Shown here: positions 1 to 11,298 of the stretch, in pieces | Position numbering within the stretch: the stretch's first letter is position 1 | How the letters are laid out: the number at the start of each line of letters is the position of its first letter | NCBI GenBank assembly: GCA_022410635.1 | Contig: JAJVDF010000003.1 | Span: forward strand, 700,752-764,751 | Origin: Tretioscincus oriximinensis | Lineage: Eukaryota > Chordata > Lepidosauria > Squamata > Gymnophthalmidae | Direction: 5' to 3' | DNA length: 64,000 bases | Notes under the pieces: model-generated | Database searches by the model: none | Seen by the model: only the letters and a program-made list of their open reading frames with translations | Told to the model about the DNA's origin: nothing | Program-made: the position numbers and the translations under genes

Positions 1-328
1 AGAGGAAGTGACTGAGCTGGTTTGCTAGCTCCTCCCTCTGACTTCACCAGCAAGCTCCACCCCTCTCTGGGGCTTGTTTTTGCAGGAAAAAACCTGCTTT
101 TTAAGCTTCTAAAATGGCCAAAACTCCAGGGCCTCTCTCCTGGCGATTTTCTGCCCTTCTTCCTTGTGCTGGAAAGAGGAAGTGACTGAGCTGGTTTGCT
201 AGCTCCTCCCTCTGACTTCACCAGCAAGCTCCTCCCCTCTCTGGGGCTTGTTTTTGCAGGAAAAAACCTGCTTTTTAAGCTTCTAAAATGGCCAAAACTC
301 CAGGGCCTCTCTCCTGGCGATTTTCTGC
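1..328. repeat. 174-bp tandem duplication at window edge
   Basis: A unit starting AGAGGAAGTGACTGAGCTGG begins at 1 and again at 175. The copies are almost identical up to TTTTCTGC at 328, where the second stops. The array may continue to the left of the window. It lies in the intron downstream of the 800-923 exon. I do not recognise the unit; it could be a small satellite or a local segmental duplication. Confidence 0.9.
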
Positions 329-799
329 AGGAAAATCACTTTTTCACATGCCTTAAAGATGCAACACTCAATCCTGTTTTTTATGTGGAAACCACTCCAG
401 TATCATTTGGGTGCTATCATAAATCAACCATATATCACTGAGTAGTTCTTCTAAATAGAAGAGCTTCGTTAATTGAGATACTGAAGTCAAGATACTTTCT
501 CATCCTTTTGTTTTTCCAGATTGTTCTCAGAATTTGCCCTATCAGTTGCTAATGATAATAATTTATACAATTTCGGAACTAGAATAGAAAACCACAGAGA
601 CGGGAAGGAAATAAGGTGAACATTCCATATTTGCTTGCCATATACAATATTGGAACCAACTAATGTCTAATTCATTTTCAAAGTACTGCACACAAAATGT
701 TTGTCTGGAAATTATGTCACTTTGCTAACTGCTCCTTTATGGTTTTGTATGTGCTAAAAGTTGGCATTTGTTTTTGTAATTTTTTGTTATTTTTCTTAC
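329..799. other. Intron sequence after the 800-923 exon
   Basis: This is AT-rich intron following the donor GTAAGA at 799-794 on the minus strand. I looked for the next sulfotransferase exon, which should begin with the rest of the split Trp codon and a Tyr-Met-Asp/Glu-Phe-Phe stretch. It is not in 1-799. Nothing else is recognised here. Confidence 0.7.
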
Positions 800-923
800 C
801 AGTCAATTCCCTTGTGATAGTTGTTTCCATTAAAGAACTGAACTTCTTCAAAGGTTTTCGGACTAGGAAAATTACTAATGATGGAAGGATGCATAAGTAG
901 AAATAAATAAAGTGCTGTAGTTC
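800..923 (-). CDS. NDST4: NDST exon: PAPS-binding loop second half, sulfotransferase domain
   Basis: This is a 124-nt internal exon of a heparan sulfate N-deacetylase/N-sulfotransferase, a Golgi type II membrane enzyme that removes acetyl from GlcNAc and adds sulfate from PAPS. Minus-strand acceptor TGCCCTTTAG and donor GTAAGA bound it. It starts with two bases of a Gly codon, reads 40 codons ([20 protein letters not shown], then [20 protein letters not shown]) and ends with two bases of Trp. TTALYLFL completes the 5'-phosphosulfate-binding loop begun in the 4728-4824 exon. Conservation is strong and no stop is present. [11 protein letters not shown] with NGNNYHKGI fits remembered NDST4 better than NDST3, but paralogue assignment is by memory. 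Confidence 0.93.
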
Positions 924-1435
924 CTAAAGGGCAGAATGAAACAGAAGATAGGATAACACAACCATATAAGAGAAGGCGAAAGAGAGAGTACATTGAAACA
1001 ATAGTTTTGCCACAAATATTTTTCCAAATGAAAAGTTCTCAGCTTCTGAAATGAAAATGATAATGGTACATATTTTTAATATCAATCCAAGTAAAGATTT
1101 ATTTAAATTGCTTTTTGATGAATAAATGAAGCCTACGCTGACTTCTGTGGGAATGTACACGGTATTAAAATCAAAAGTGCTTTTAGAAGAATCTATATTG
1201 GATGCAGTGTTTTTTCCTTTTGAAATGCCTTTTGTATTTGATAAAGTCCTAAGAATCTTAATTCTTACTACTGTCAGTCTTTTAAGAATTTGCCTGGGTA
1301 CTTTTTTTCCAATGTTCCTCAGTGGCTGCTGGTAGGTCAAAATCCACACAGGACAACAATGAATAACATCCTTCAGCACAACTGAGTACAGAAGGATAGA
1401 ACAGGGCAATACTAGTGGCCCATGCTGCTTTATGT

Positions 1436-1690
1436 ATGCATGACTAGCACAGTCGTCAAGTGCCGGTCTTTCAACTGATAGATTTGGTTTCGAGGCCCTG
1501 TGTCAGATGTGGAGACGGATGAGTGCCCTCTACTGGCCTTCAGCTCTAGGCAACTCAGCTATTAGAAACAAAGTAGAAGGTAGAATTGTTGTAAGCCTTT
1601 GGGTGAAAATTTACTTTGTAAGCCACTCTGAGTCCTTCCAGATGAGAAGGGCGGGAGTTATAAAAATATTCTCCTTTCTCTTCCTCCAAT
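1436..1690 (+). mobile_element. Diverged tRNA-derived SINE (SINE I relative)
   Basis: The tRNA-like head has a box-B-like GGTTTCGAGGCCC at about 1485-1497. It is followed by the body shared with SINE I (cttcagctctaggcaactcagctatt) and the tail gtaagccactctgagtcc...ggcgggagttataa. It is clearly more diverged than the copies at 10984, 41619 and 52527, so probably an older subfamily. Confidence 0.7.
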
Positions 1691-1907
1691 CTTAGTTTCC
1701 CTAGCGTAGGGACTCTCCTGGTCATAATATATTTGGTTCTGTAAACAAAGATTTATATCCAACAAATTCATGGAAGCCATGTATAGAATGGATTTCAATG
1801 TGCTGCTTTCAGCTTGAGGAGACAACCAAGATGTCTTCAATTGTAATTGCATGTGACAAGGCAGTTGAAAGTTTTGGCTTCCTCTAGGTGAAAGGTTTTT
1901 CCACTGT

Positions 1908-2290
1908 TATGGTAGCAACATCATGAAGAATCCACCTCAACAGCTTACGCAGTTTCCGCAATCCATTCGCTAAAAAGCTCCTTTGCTCTGGATTTTCCAG
2001 TGACTATTTTTTTTTCAGATTTCATAGTGGGCTGCTTAGTAAATCCACTTTAAATTCTGTCATATACCATATCATAGCATGAAAAATGATAGCTATTATG
2101 AGACCTCCAGGCTAGACATGAAATTTCATTGGCTCTTAGCTCACAGAGAATGTTGGGAATTGTAGTAAGACAAGCACAGCATGTAATGTTAAAGGAATAT
2201 AAGGCAATGTAATGGGAATACTGGTAGTATAGGTAACATCATGGGATATTAAAAATAAATGGGGAGAAAATCACAAATTTTGAATTTCAT
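1908..2290 (+). repeat. Old dispersed repeat, copy 1 of 2
   Basis: It aligns with 44902-45270 in the same orientation. Shared blocks in order are ATGGTAGCAACATCAT, a CTAAAAAG block, GGCTAGA-ATGAAA, CAGAGAATG-T-GGAA and TGTAGTAAG. The similarity is patchy, consistent with an ancient transposon. I cannot name the family. Confidence 0.55.
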
Positions 2291-2538
2291 ATAAATTCCA
2301 GAATTAAACAGACCATCTGGGGCCTCAAGTTTTCTTCTGCTACTTGAGGTGTCCAAAGGCAATTGAAGGGCCACTGTGTGTGAGAAACTGTTGTACTAGA
2401 TGGATTGTGGTCCCAATAGCACAACTGTTATATTCACTTGTCAAAAAGAAGCAATTCTTCTGATTCAGTTATGTATAAACCTATTCTATCTGTCTGAACA
2501 TTATTCTTATCAAATGTATTCTTATCTAATGTGTTTAT

Positions 2539-2571
2539 CTTTCACATTTACTTTCAAAGTAAATGTGAAAG
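2539..2571. repeat. Perfect 33-bp palindrome
   Basis: Arms CTTTCACATTTACTTT and AAAGTAAATGTGAAAG pair perfectly over 16 bp around a single central C. It is AT-rich, intronic and not part of a recognised repeat. Confidence 0.85.
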
Positions 2572-3635
2572 GATTGGCAGCTCATCCCAGACTGGGATAG
2601 GTTACTGTTTGAAGGCCGACTATTCACTTCATGGTGATCTGTTTAACTATGAACCAACTATGGAGCTGGTTCAGAAGTCTCTGAAAACTAGGAATGAAAG
2701 TACCTGGCCTTTGGGGTTCTGAAAGATTCATTTCTGCATTGTACGGTGCTGCCTAATGAAATGCCACTTTCTGACATACCAAAAGAAGCATGTGCCTTCT
2801 ACACATGTATCTGTTCTGAGGCAAGTATTAGAGCGCATCAATATCTTAATCATATCATGATACTTATACACTATTTTCATAATGTAAAAGTGGATTTTGG
2901 CATAGATCGAAGGCTGAAACTCTAGCAGAATACCTTCATTTTCTGACTTTCTCTTCACTAAAATAAAAGAAGCTGAGCCTCTTCTTTCTTCATTTCAACT
3001 CTCCTTTCTTTTGCTTATGAGATTGCTCCAATCAGGGGGCTTCTCCCTTTTGTGTACTGGTTGCATTTCATCTTCTAATTCCTGAGATTTGTCTCTTCAG
3101 AGCTAAAGACATCAGACAATCCCACAAAGCTGAGAAAAGGAATACTTATAAAGGAAACAGCAGGGGTGACTTTACAGTGAAGATTCTTCTTGATCTTTAT
3201 GAAAATTGTATACGCAGAAACAGAGTCATAGAATTCATAAATGCCACATGTTTTTAAAGTAGAATCATCCAGAAGACAAGGCTGAATAGATCTTTCTAAA
3301 TTCATAAGGGGAAAAAAGTCTATTCATGAAAAGTGAAGATAGAGACTAAGGTACAATCTGCATGGTCTCTATTCATCTCTGCATTAGCAATGGGGTGGAA
3401 ACACCAATTGCCAGATTTTCCAATCTCAAAGTCATTTTTATGCTGCTGTTCAAAATGCATGAGGGTGCAAACTGAGGTCTGACTCATGCTAAGTCTTATT
3501 CTGTGCTAGAAAGTGGCCTAAGGCCCCGGCTGTCTACATGCTATTCCAGGCTAGAACAGGATATGGCAGGATCTGCACTAGACCAGAATGAATGAGATGT
3601 GGACCTTAGGCTTCTTGGGCTACTTTCTGAAACAG

Positions 3636-4563
3636 AACAAGATGGGATCTAACAAATTGAGGCTGAACCCTGACAAGACGGAAGTGCTATTGGTAAAGGG
3701 ATCCCGTGTCCAGAAACTTGATAGACACCCGGTTCTTGATGGAGCAGGNTTGCTCCAGAAGGAACAGGTGCGTGNTCTGGGGGTCCTTCTAGACTCGTCA
3801 CTGTCACTTGAAGGTCAGGTGGCAGCGACAGCTAGAACGGCCTTTTCCTATTTACGATTGGTCCGCCAGTTGCGGCCGTTCCTGGACAGGGGGTCTTTGG
3901 CCACNGTTCTTCATGCTCTGGTAACCTCCAGATTAGACTACTGCAANGCACTCTACGTGGGGCTTCCCTTGAAGACGGTTCGGAGGCTGGAGCTAGTGCA
4001 GAATGCAGCAGCTCGTCTGCTGTCGGGTGTGTCTGGCCGGACGTCCATCACGCCGGTCCTCAAAGAACTGCACTGGCTACCTATTCGCTACCGAGCCCAA
4101 TTCAAGGTGCTTATACTGACGTATAAAGCCCTAAACGGTTTGGGTCCTGAATACTTGAGGGAACGCCTTTTCCCATATAGTCCTGCCCGGTCTCTGNGAT
4201 CAGAAGGAGAGGGCCTTCTAGTTGTCCCCTCCTGCTCTAAGATAAGGGGGGCGGGGGCGCGGGGAAGAGCCTTCTCGGTAGTGGCCCCGATATTATGGAA
4301 CGGCCTCCCCTCGGAAGCACGCCAGGCGCCTTCTTTACTATCTTTTAGGCGCCTGGTAAAGACCTATCTCTTCACCCGGGCCTTTTCATGTTAGCCCCCC
4401 CCTACCAGAGGACGACATTTTTAACAGTTGTGTTTTATGATTTTAATCTTGTGAAGGTCATGGCGACCCGAACTTTTTAATTTTTGTAAGCCGCCCTGGA
4501 CACCTTCGGGGGGAAGGGCGGGGTAAAAATCTTTTAAATAAATAAATAAAATAAATAAATAAA
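3636..4563 (+). mobile_element. L2-like LINE, 3' end of the reverse-transcriptase ORF
   Basis: This is a 5'-truncated non-LTR retrotransposon. One frame stays open from about 3588 to 4394. It shows LNPDKTEVLLV, then LGVLLDSSLS, SRLDYC, QNAAARLLSG, ITPVLKELHWLPI and LWNGLPSEAR, the C-terminal thumb and connection motifs of L2/CR1-clade polymerases. The catalytic palm lies upstream and is missing. After the stop come a 3' UTR, the tail gtaagccgccctgg...gggcggggtaaaaa, and an AAATA simple repeat. The tail resembles those of both SINEs here. The open frame suggests a fairly young insertion. Single n bases prevent checking every codon. Confidence 0.88.
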
Positions 4564-4727
4564 TGCAAATCAGTACTAGGATTTCTATGAAGTTTAGTTT
4601 TATATTACTGACTGTAACTGTGGCCCAATTCGGAAATTCAAATGAGACGTTGAGGCCTGTTATTCCAAATTTACCAGATTGTGACCTTATCTCCAACTAT
4701 AATTTTTAAACATAACTATTTGATTAC

Positions 4728-4824
4728 CTGTTTTCTGGGGTCCAATTACAAGAAACCTTGGCAGATGGTCACAAGTTTTATCTCTAGACCAGATATCACG
4801 ATGGCGTCTATCATCACATGGATT
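4728..4824 (-). CDS. NDST4: NDST exon: linker and PAPS-binding loop first half
   Basis: This 97-nt exon lies between minus-strand acceptor CTCTTAATTAG and donor GTAATC. It encodes 32 codons plus the first base of Gly: [20 protein letters not shown] followed by [19 protein letters not shown] is the start of the 5'-phosphosulfate-binding loop. Its Lys corresponds to the catalytic lysine of the family (Lys614 in NDST1, as I recall). The two cysteines (NPC and KTC) are conserved in vertebrate NDSTs. The exon is too short to stand out as an ORF and was found by searching for the reverse complement of the missing segment. Its phase joins the exons at 11924-12106 and 800-923 exactly. Confidence 0.93.
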
Positions 4825-5419
4825 CTAATTAAGAGAGAAAATAAAATTATTGCTAAGAAAACACTCAATTCCCCACCCCCACCCCAATAAATAAATAAAA
4901 TTAAAATAAATTAAATATAAAATAAAAATCTGTGATTGAAATGTGAGGGTGTTTTGAAGAAAATGAGTGGTGTATCTGAAGGTTCCTTCCATTATCTGGA
5001 AGCCATTTCAAGCCCAGGGTCAATGTTTTGAACATCTTGCTAAGAAACCACAGTGCAGGTTTCCACAACAACACAGTGTATGACTGAACCCAAATTTGGG
5101 ATGAGAAGCTTCGGTACAGATTAAGAGTAATCATCATTTCATGTTGACACACGTGTGGCCTCCATGTTGGCTTGTGTGTGGTCATGAAAATCTGGTGTGA
5201 ATTTTGGACATCTCAACATTTTGAAATTCTATACTAGACTAGAAAAGGAAAAGACATATATCTTTGATCTTCTGCCGTTTGAAGAAAAGACAATAAACAA
5301 ATATAATCTCTCTCTTAGTCTATTCTATGAGTATAATACAGTCTCTAATAAGTACAATACAGAGTTAGAGCCATTTCAGTTATCTTTTTGGTACAGGGCA
5401 AGCCACAATGAATTGGAAT

Positions 5420-5560
5420 GAGCAATCTATTAATGCTGGAATAGATTGCTCCGGCATGGAAAAGATGTTATGGACATGGTACCTCGAAAGGCTTTGATTG
5501 ACAAGTTTTCAGAATTCACAGGGTGCCCATTTTGGAAGTGAATCTGGTATAACACCAAAA
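5420..5560. repeat. Two neighbouring inverted repeats
   Basis: GAGCAATCTATT and AATAGATTGCTC form a perfect 12-bp stem with an 8-nt loop at 5420-5451. About 60 bp on, CCCATTTTGG and CCAAAATGGG pair at 5513-5560. They may be remains of one foldback transposon; no flanking duplication was found. Confidence 0.6.
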
Positions 5561-6957
5561 TGGGCCACCTGTAGTATCCTGGACGGTAGAGGCACACCAT
5601 ATAATATAGTGGAGGACATCAAGACATCACAGCAAATAATCCACTTGCTGGTTGAATATCTGTTTCACTCTAGTGTTTATACAACTTGAGAGCAATGCAG
5701 ATGTTACAACTGATTAACTGGAGAAAACAGTTCTTGAAGCACTATATATGGTTAATGTATAAGGACTGCAAAGTGTGGATAGTTTGAGTGAGAGTTTCTG
5801 TGTGAATTGAATTTTAGCCATTGTTAAGGTGGAAAGAAGAATGGGTCAACAATGTTTGATCACTTGAATGATCGACACTCTGCACATTCAAAAGGGTGGG
5901 GTTAAAGGCAAAGCAAACTATCCAATAGCAACTGGTGGGAGGGATTACTGTTATCTTCTTGACCAACAGCAAACCAAATGGAAGAATGTTTCTTGTCATG
6001 AACCAGCCCCCAAAAAGTTTCCAGAAAACCAAAAATGTACTAAAACAACTCTCAGCTGTACAGAAAGCAAAACAGCATTAATGACTCCAAAGCATAATCC
6101 CAAAGTTGCCACCACAAGATAGCTCAGCTGCTGGTCTTTCTACAGAGGAAATCTCCACCCAACAAAGCAATCACCCTTGCAGATGTAACACCTCAGTCCT
6201 GCTCCTGCAAGAACTCATCACCAGTTAATCTCATAGCAGCGCATCTATTACTGCATCTCCTTTGCTGTAGACTGACCCACAACTAACTCTTCTCTTGGAG
6301 CTCTGGGGATGAAGGGGGACATGAAGCTGGTAGGGCCTCCTCTCATTCAGTCCCAAAAGGCTGTGAAGCCTCAGAGTTTGGGTATGGCTGGAGAATGTCT
6401 GAAATGGAATCTGGCTATGGAGCCACAATCATTCTAATCATCAGCTCCCTTGGCTGTAATCCTGCAGGGGCTACAAGCTCTGCCTCCACAGGTCTCAGTT
6501 CAGTTTCTTCCTGTTCTTCCTCCCCAGGAGAATCCCCCAGCATGGCAGACTGGGTCATGGCAATCATGTGCACGGAAAATCTCACTTGTCAGGAGCTGAC
6601 TAGATGACAAAATTCGGAATATACAGTAAAGCTAAGAACAAGGGGAATTAAAACTGGTAAACCGACAAACCACATCATTCCTAAATCCTGGAATAATGTT
6701 CCTTGTGCATGCAGCCCTAAATGCTGTCTTGGATGCCTTAGTCCAATCTTTGCTCTGGAGTGTGTTTGAAGAACCTGGCACCTCCCTTAAACTGCACCAG
6801 TGTGAAACTGGTTTATATTCTATACTAGCAGCAAAATCCAGATTGCCGTAATATTTTCTATGGGAATCAAACCACAGCCTTACATACTTGATAGTTTATA
6901 TCTTTTATTTAGTTTGTCATGTATTTTCTCCAATTTATTTGTCTCTTAGCACTTAGT

Positions 6958-7124
6958 GCCTAAGGTCCTGTCCCCACAGAGTCTTATTCTGGGCTTTATT
7001 TTGGAATAGGACCCTGCCTTCCACATGCTAGTATAGACTATGGCAGGCCCTGAATGGCATATGGATGGCCAAACTTTATCCCAAGATATAACCCAGAATA
7101 CGGATCAGTAGAGACAAGACCTAG
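6958..7124 (+). mobile_element. Foldback family B element
   Basis: The left end CTAAGGTCCTGTCCCCACAG and right end (TCAGTAGAGACAAGACCTAG) are inverted copies. The interior carries the family block ACATGCTAGTATAGACTATGGCAGG. Probably a non-autonomous DNA transposon. Confidence 0.7.
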
Positions 7125-8199
7125 ATGCATATTTAAATATTTTCCCTATTTATTATAAAAAGAACAACCTTTTCCAAGGAAGAAAAAAGTCCTTCAAACT
7201 GTTTTAATTTTTTACTCATTTTCTTGGAATCTCCTGCTTCCTGCTCCTTCTGACACTTAAGAGTTATAACAAACTTTAAGAAGTTTCAATAACCACGGAG
7301 GTTACGGATCATGGGAATCGGATTCAAAAGCAGAACTTTCTCCAAATGGTGGAGCTAATGTTTTTCCATCATTAGTATGCATTGCAAACAACACAAGCCA
7401 AGCCAAGATGCAAAATGAAATTTCACACTTGGCAAGGAACCTAAATTTAAAATGTGTATTTTGATGTATGCAATTAGTGAGTGAAAACACACCATGATAT
7501 TTGCCTGACAATTTAAGACTGGAGAACTCGGGCATTCGGCATTAATCTCTGAAGTAAAACATTCAAGTTTCCACTTGTCCTACATACACTTAGTACCTAT
7601 AATTCAAGGACTTTGTCTTGATAATGCTGTATCAGATACCCTGCCTGGTGGCTTAGGCTAGTTTAGTGCTATTTACACCATTGCATCTGTGGGTAGTCTC
7701 TATTATTTCCTTTTTGCACATATATATTAGCACCTGGTTGTTGCTTCAGGTGGAGAAGTTGGGTCTCATATGTGGGGTATGTGCATATTTTATTGTACTG
7801 TACACAAATATCATCATTGCTCTGAGATCTTTTATAATCCTGTACCACATGAAAATGCTGAAGATGATTCAAGGTATCACAGTGTTTGGCAACAAATTGT
7901 GAATTGTGGAATTGTGGAATTGTGAAGACTGAAGTCCATTATGAAATAATGTACAATTCCCATAGGGTTTTGAATTTTTGGACTTAAATCATTACTAATT
8001 TATATCTTATAGCATTGCATAATCAGGTTTACAATGAGGTTTTAACCTGACAGAAATTCCCATCTACTCATTGGAAGGACAAATACTAAAATTAATGCTC
8101 CAATATTTTGGCAGCATACTGAGAAGACAAAACTCACTGTGAAATACTCTAATGTTGGGAATAAAAGCAGCTTTCAAAACCTTCTGATCTTCTCTTCAA

Positions 8200-8297
8200 A
8201 ACAGTCNCCTTGTGAACTAGGTGGAGCTTTATGGAGGAGTGCAGAATTGAACCGGCAAACATTCAGATAAGAGTCACTCTAACCATTACACTAGAAA
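8200..8297 (-). mobile_element. SINE II fragment, diverged
   Basis: Read on the minus strand it has the tRNA-like start (gtaatggttagagtgactct) followed by a diverged box B and CTCCATAAAGC. It matches the heads of the SINE II copies at 12467 and 38330. Only the 5' third is present. Confidence 0.6.
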
Positions 8298-8360
8298 AGC
8301 TACGAATGCAATTGGAATATATTTAAATTTATCCACTTCAAAGTCAAGCATTAAAATAAG

Positions 8361-8604
8361 TCCAGCAAAGGGGTCAGTAGCACTTTGAGACTAACAGGAG
8401 AAAAGTGGATGGCATAAGCTTTCATAGACACGTCTACTTCTTCAGATGCTGAGGGATTAATGTTTGTATTAATGTAATTAGTCCCTCTGCATCTGAAGAT
8501 GTAGACATGTCTACGAAAGCTTATGCCACACACTTTTCTCCTGTTAGTTTCAAAGTGCTACTGGCCCCTTTGCTGGACTTTCTACTAGACTAACACAGCT
8601 CTGA
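8361..8604. mobile_element. Palindromic retroposon H, copy 1
   Basis: Left arm TCCAGCAAAGGGGTCAGTAG... and the right arm ending ...GGCCCCTTTGCTGGAC are inverted copies of about 90 bp around a loop of about 45 nt. The right side continues through CTAGACTAACACAGCTCTGA. A 12-bp target duplication CATTAAAATAAG flanks it (8349-8360 and 8605-8616). A constant right end with such a duplication points to target-primed retroposition. Confidence 0.85.
8493..8527 (+). ncRNA. Hammerhead-ribozyme-like core in retroposon H
   Basis: The order is CTGAAGA (fits CUGANGA), one extra T, GTAGAC-AT-GTCTAC (perfect 6-bp stem II), GAAA, then GC-TTAT-GC as a two-pair stem III. An extra base between A9 and stem II is known in one viroid hammerhead. 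The base after stem III is C where U16.1 is expected, so this copy is probably inactive. The left arm carries the same core on the minus strand, sense to the NDST transcript. Confidence 0.5.
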
Positions 8605-8616
8605 CATTAAAATAAG

Positions 8617-8933
8617 AAGAAGAAAAAGAAGAAGAAGAACAACTGGGTTCTTATACCCCGCTTTTTCTCACCTTTCAAAGGGACTCAAAGCGGCTTACAA
8701 GGGTATTTTGCCCAAAGGCTCACATTCTATCTTCCCCACCAGACTCTGGTGGTTCCCATGTATCTACTTGCAGTTGGTTGCAATTTCCTGCAGTGGCTGC
8801 TTTCAAATAGCTGGGTTGGCTAGAGCTACAGGCTAGTGGAAAGTGCTAACCCCTCCCCACGTCCCACACAGGGCTTCGAAACCCGATCTCCTAGACGAGA
8901 GACAAATTCCTAAGCAACTGAGCTATCCGTGCC
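8617..8933 (-). mobile_element. SINE I, full length
   Basis: On the minus strand it reads GGCACGGATAGCTCAGTTGC (tRNA-like, A box), then a B-box-like GGGTTTCGAAGCCC, body, tail GTAAGCCGCTTTGAGTCCC...GCGGGGTATAAGAACCCAG and a CTT-type simple repeat. It starts directly after the right target duplication of retroposon H. Confidence 0.9.
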
Positions 8934-9596
8934 TTTAACACAGTTGCCCGAGTAGGTCAAATGGAAAAACAGAGGCTCCACCCCTTCCTCAAATGCTCCA
9001 TCCTGATTGGGTATTCTGTTAGACAATTATTTTGAGTAGTTTTACTTCACTCCAGAAGCAATATATTCTAGCTTGGGGAAAATTACTTATTTCAGAACAG
9101 AGTGCCCAAAATAGTGGAGAATGGAAACGAAGATTTTCCTTACATTGACATGGTAAATGCTTGAGAAATCCAATCTGAGACACTAAAAGGAAAACAAAAA
9201 AGCCTATAATTATTTATAGATTTATCTGTCTTCAAATTACCTGTGATAATGAGATATTAAGAGAAGAAAGTGGCCATTCAGAAGGGCTTACCATTCTTGA
9301 AACTACCTTTGCAATAATTCTGATATTGCTAATTGAAACAACGTGAATATTTATTGCAAACCAGGCTGTGCCTTAAAGCAAGCAGGCAATCACTTCTTAA
9401 AGTAATTTTTTGTAGAACTTCTTAAGTTATAAGGAGCTATCTTACATGAATCCAGACATCAAAACAGAGATGCTTGCTGCTAACCTGAGAGGTGATGTAT
9501 CAGGTGGATACATAACTCATGATGTGTTTTATTCTCTCCACAAAGATGAAAACTATGAAAGTGAAAGCCTCCATAGTGCCAAAAATTGCCTTGGAA

Positions 9597-10420
9597 ATAT
9601 TTATTTATTTATTTATATTTCTATACTGCCCTGTACCTGAAGTTCTCAGGGCAGTTAACAACAGAAACAAGAATGCACCTCAAGGGGGGGGGGGGAGGGG
9701 AGACTGCTCCATAGACTGGAGACTGCCACAGTAGGCTGACTAGATGATCCCTTTTTGGTGTGTGTGTGTGTGTTGAAAACCCATTTTGGGGGTGATTCCC
9801 AGTTTTTGCTGAGGATTTTTTTTTTNAAAAAAATTCCCCCAAAAAATATTTTTTTGAAAAAAAATGTGCTCAGCAAAACCCGTGAGGCACCCCAAAACTG
9901 GGTTTTCACCCCCCCCAAAATGGGTCATCTGGTCAGCCTACCACAGAGAAGACTCTATCCTAGGTTCCCACTATATTTGCTACTGAAAGTGGTAAAGATT
10001 CAGGAGGGCCTCCTCTACAGGTCTTAAAGGCATGGGCAGGTTGATATGGGAGACATTCCTTTAGATATTGGTACCCTAGTTATTTAGGGCTTTATAGGTT
10101 AAAAGTTAATACCTTGAATTGGACTCAGTAGCAAATTGGCAGCCAGTGCAACACTTTCAAGACTGATGTAACATGTTCTACCACTCATTGGCCAGATAGG
10201 CGTCTTGCACAACTATTGTGCATCTAAAGTGTCAGTGGGTATCTCAGAGATCTTTATCATCATGTGTGCAAAGGGCACCAGAATCGTTAATCTTATTCTG
10301 TGGAAATGCCCTTAAGTGACCTTGTCAGAGGAGTATACTTTAGTGGGCACCTCAAGAGTAGTAAAAATGTTCTCCTGGGGTCAATTTGTGTGTAGTGAAA
10401 TGATTTCTAATCTGGGGGTA
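9597..10420 (-). mobile_element. LINE 3' region, interrupted
   Basis: The plus strand begins with an ATTT repeat and ...tatactgccctgtacctgaagttctcagggcag, the reverse complement of an L2-like tail. Beyond the nested foldback A comes TTATTTAGGGCTTTATAGGT...CCTTGAATTGGACTC...GGCAGCCAGTGCAAC, a 3' UTR type common in reptile LINEs. The 5' limit is approximate. Confidence 0.6.
9732..9940. mobile_element. Foldback family A, copy 1
   Basis: TAGGCTGACTAGATGATCCC and GGGTCATCTGGTCAGCCTA are inverted ends, and the arms continue through AAACCC..TTTTGGGG to an A/T-rich centre. CCACAG flanks it directly on both sides (6 bp). It splits a LINE 3' region. Confidence 0.85.
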
Positions 10421-10983
10421 CTTGTGTCCACAGGGCTATGATTCAGGGCATTTAGAAACCCATAGTGAGAAGGAGAAAAAGGAGGAGCAGAAGGAGACAG
10501 AGGTTCAGAAAGAAGAGAAGAATGAGTAGTAGTCTGGGTGCATCCACATGCATATGATCATTGTGCCATAAGCATTCATTACAAGATAGGTCCCACCCTT
10601 CAACATAGGTCCCAGGGTGGGTAACAAAAGTCTAAAAGAACACAACCCCCCGTATGCTGCCAGAAGGTTGGAAAGCAGTGTGATGAATTCCTGCTGGTGT
10701 CTGTTGAAAGACATGAATGTGCCCAATTGGTGCTATTCACTCAAGGGTGATTGAGAGCCCCTTTCAGCATCTGATCATGAACATCACCTCCATGTAAAAT
10801 GTATTGAGGAAAATTACTGCAAAGTGCTGCTTTCTATCATTTTAAAGAAGCATACATTCTCACACAACTGTGGCACGAATGTTGCTGAACTGTGCGACAA
10901 TCACACCACAGTTACAAGCATTAACTTTTTTTTCTCATATGAAGGCTACAGTTTATGGAACTAAAAAGGGTACGTAGATCAAG

Positions 10984-11293
10984 GCACGGATAGCTCAGTC
11001 GCTTAGGAATTCGTCTCTCGCCTGGGAGATGGGGTTTGGAAGCCCTGTGTGGGATGTGGGGAGGGGTGAGCACCTTCCACTAGCCTGTAGCTCTAGCCAA
11101 CCCAGCTATTTGAAAGCATGAATTGCAAGAAATTTCAACTGACGCCAAGTAGATACAAGGGAACCACCATAGCCTGGTGGGGAAGACAGAATGGAAGCCT
11201 TCGGGCAAAATATATCCTTGTAAGCCGCTTTGAGTCCCTTTGAAAGGTGAGAAAAGTGGGGTATAAGAACCAAGTTTTTCTTCTTCTTCTTCT
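10984..11293 (+). mobile_element. SINE I, full length
   Basis: The head GCACGGATAGCTCAGTCGCT carries an A-box-like segment. A degenerate B box (GGGGTTTGGAAGCCC) follows, then the body and the tail GTAAGCCGCTTTGAGTCCC, ending in TTC repeats. This is Pol III-type SINE architecture. Confidence 0.9.
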
Positions 11294-11298
11294 ACTGT

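Larger units (their letters stand above)
924..4727 (-). other. NDST intron, 3804 bp
   Basis: This intron separates the two halves of the PAPS-binding loop. From low to high coordinate it holds a diverged SINE I-like copy, an unclassified old repeat, a 33-bp palindrome and an L2-like LINE 3' end. The stretches 924-1435 and 2572-3635 show no recognisable gene or repeat. Confidence 0.85.

Noticed and set aside
924..1409. 161-residue minus-strand ORF touching the 800-923 exon
   Set aside because: It lies upstream of a clear acceptor (TGCCCTTTAG) and shows no NDST similarity; it is intron read-through.
4600..4680. A minus-strand IGPQ-like tetrapeptide near 4620
   Set aside because: Considered as the PAPS-loop exon, but flanking residues do not match and a stop lies upstream. 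The true exon was found 110 bp away at 4728-4824.
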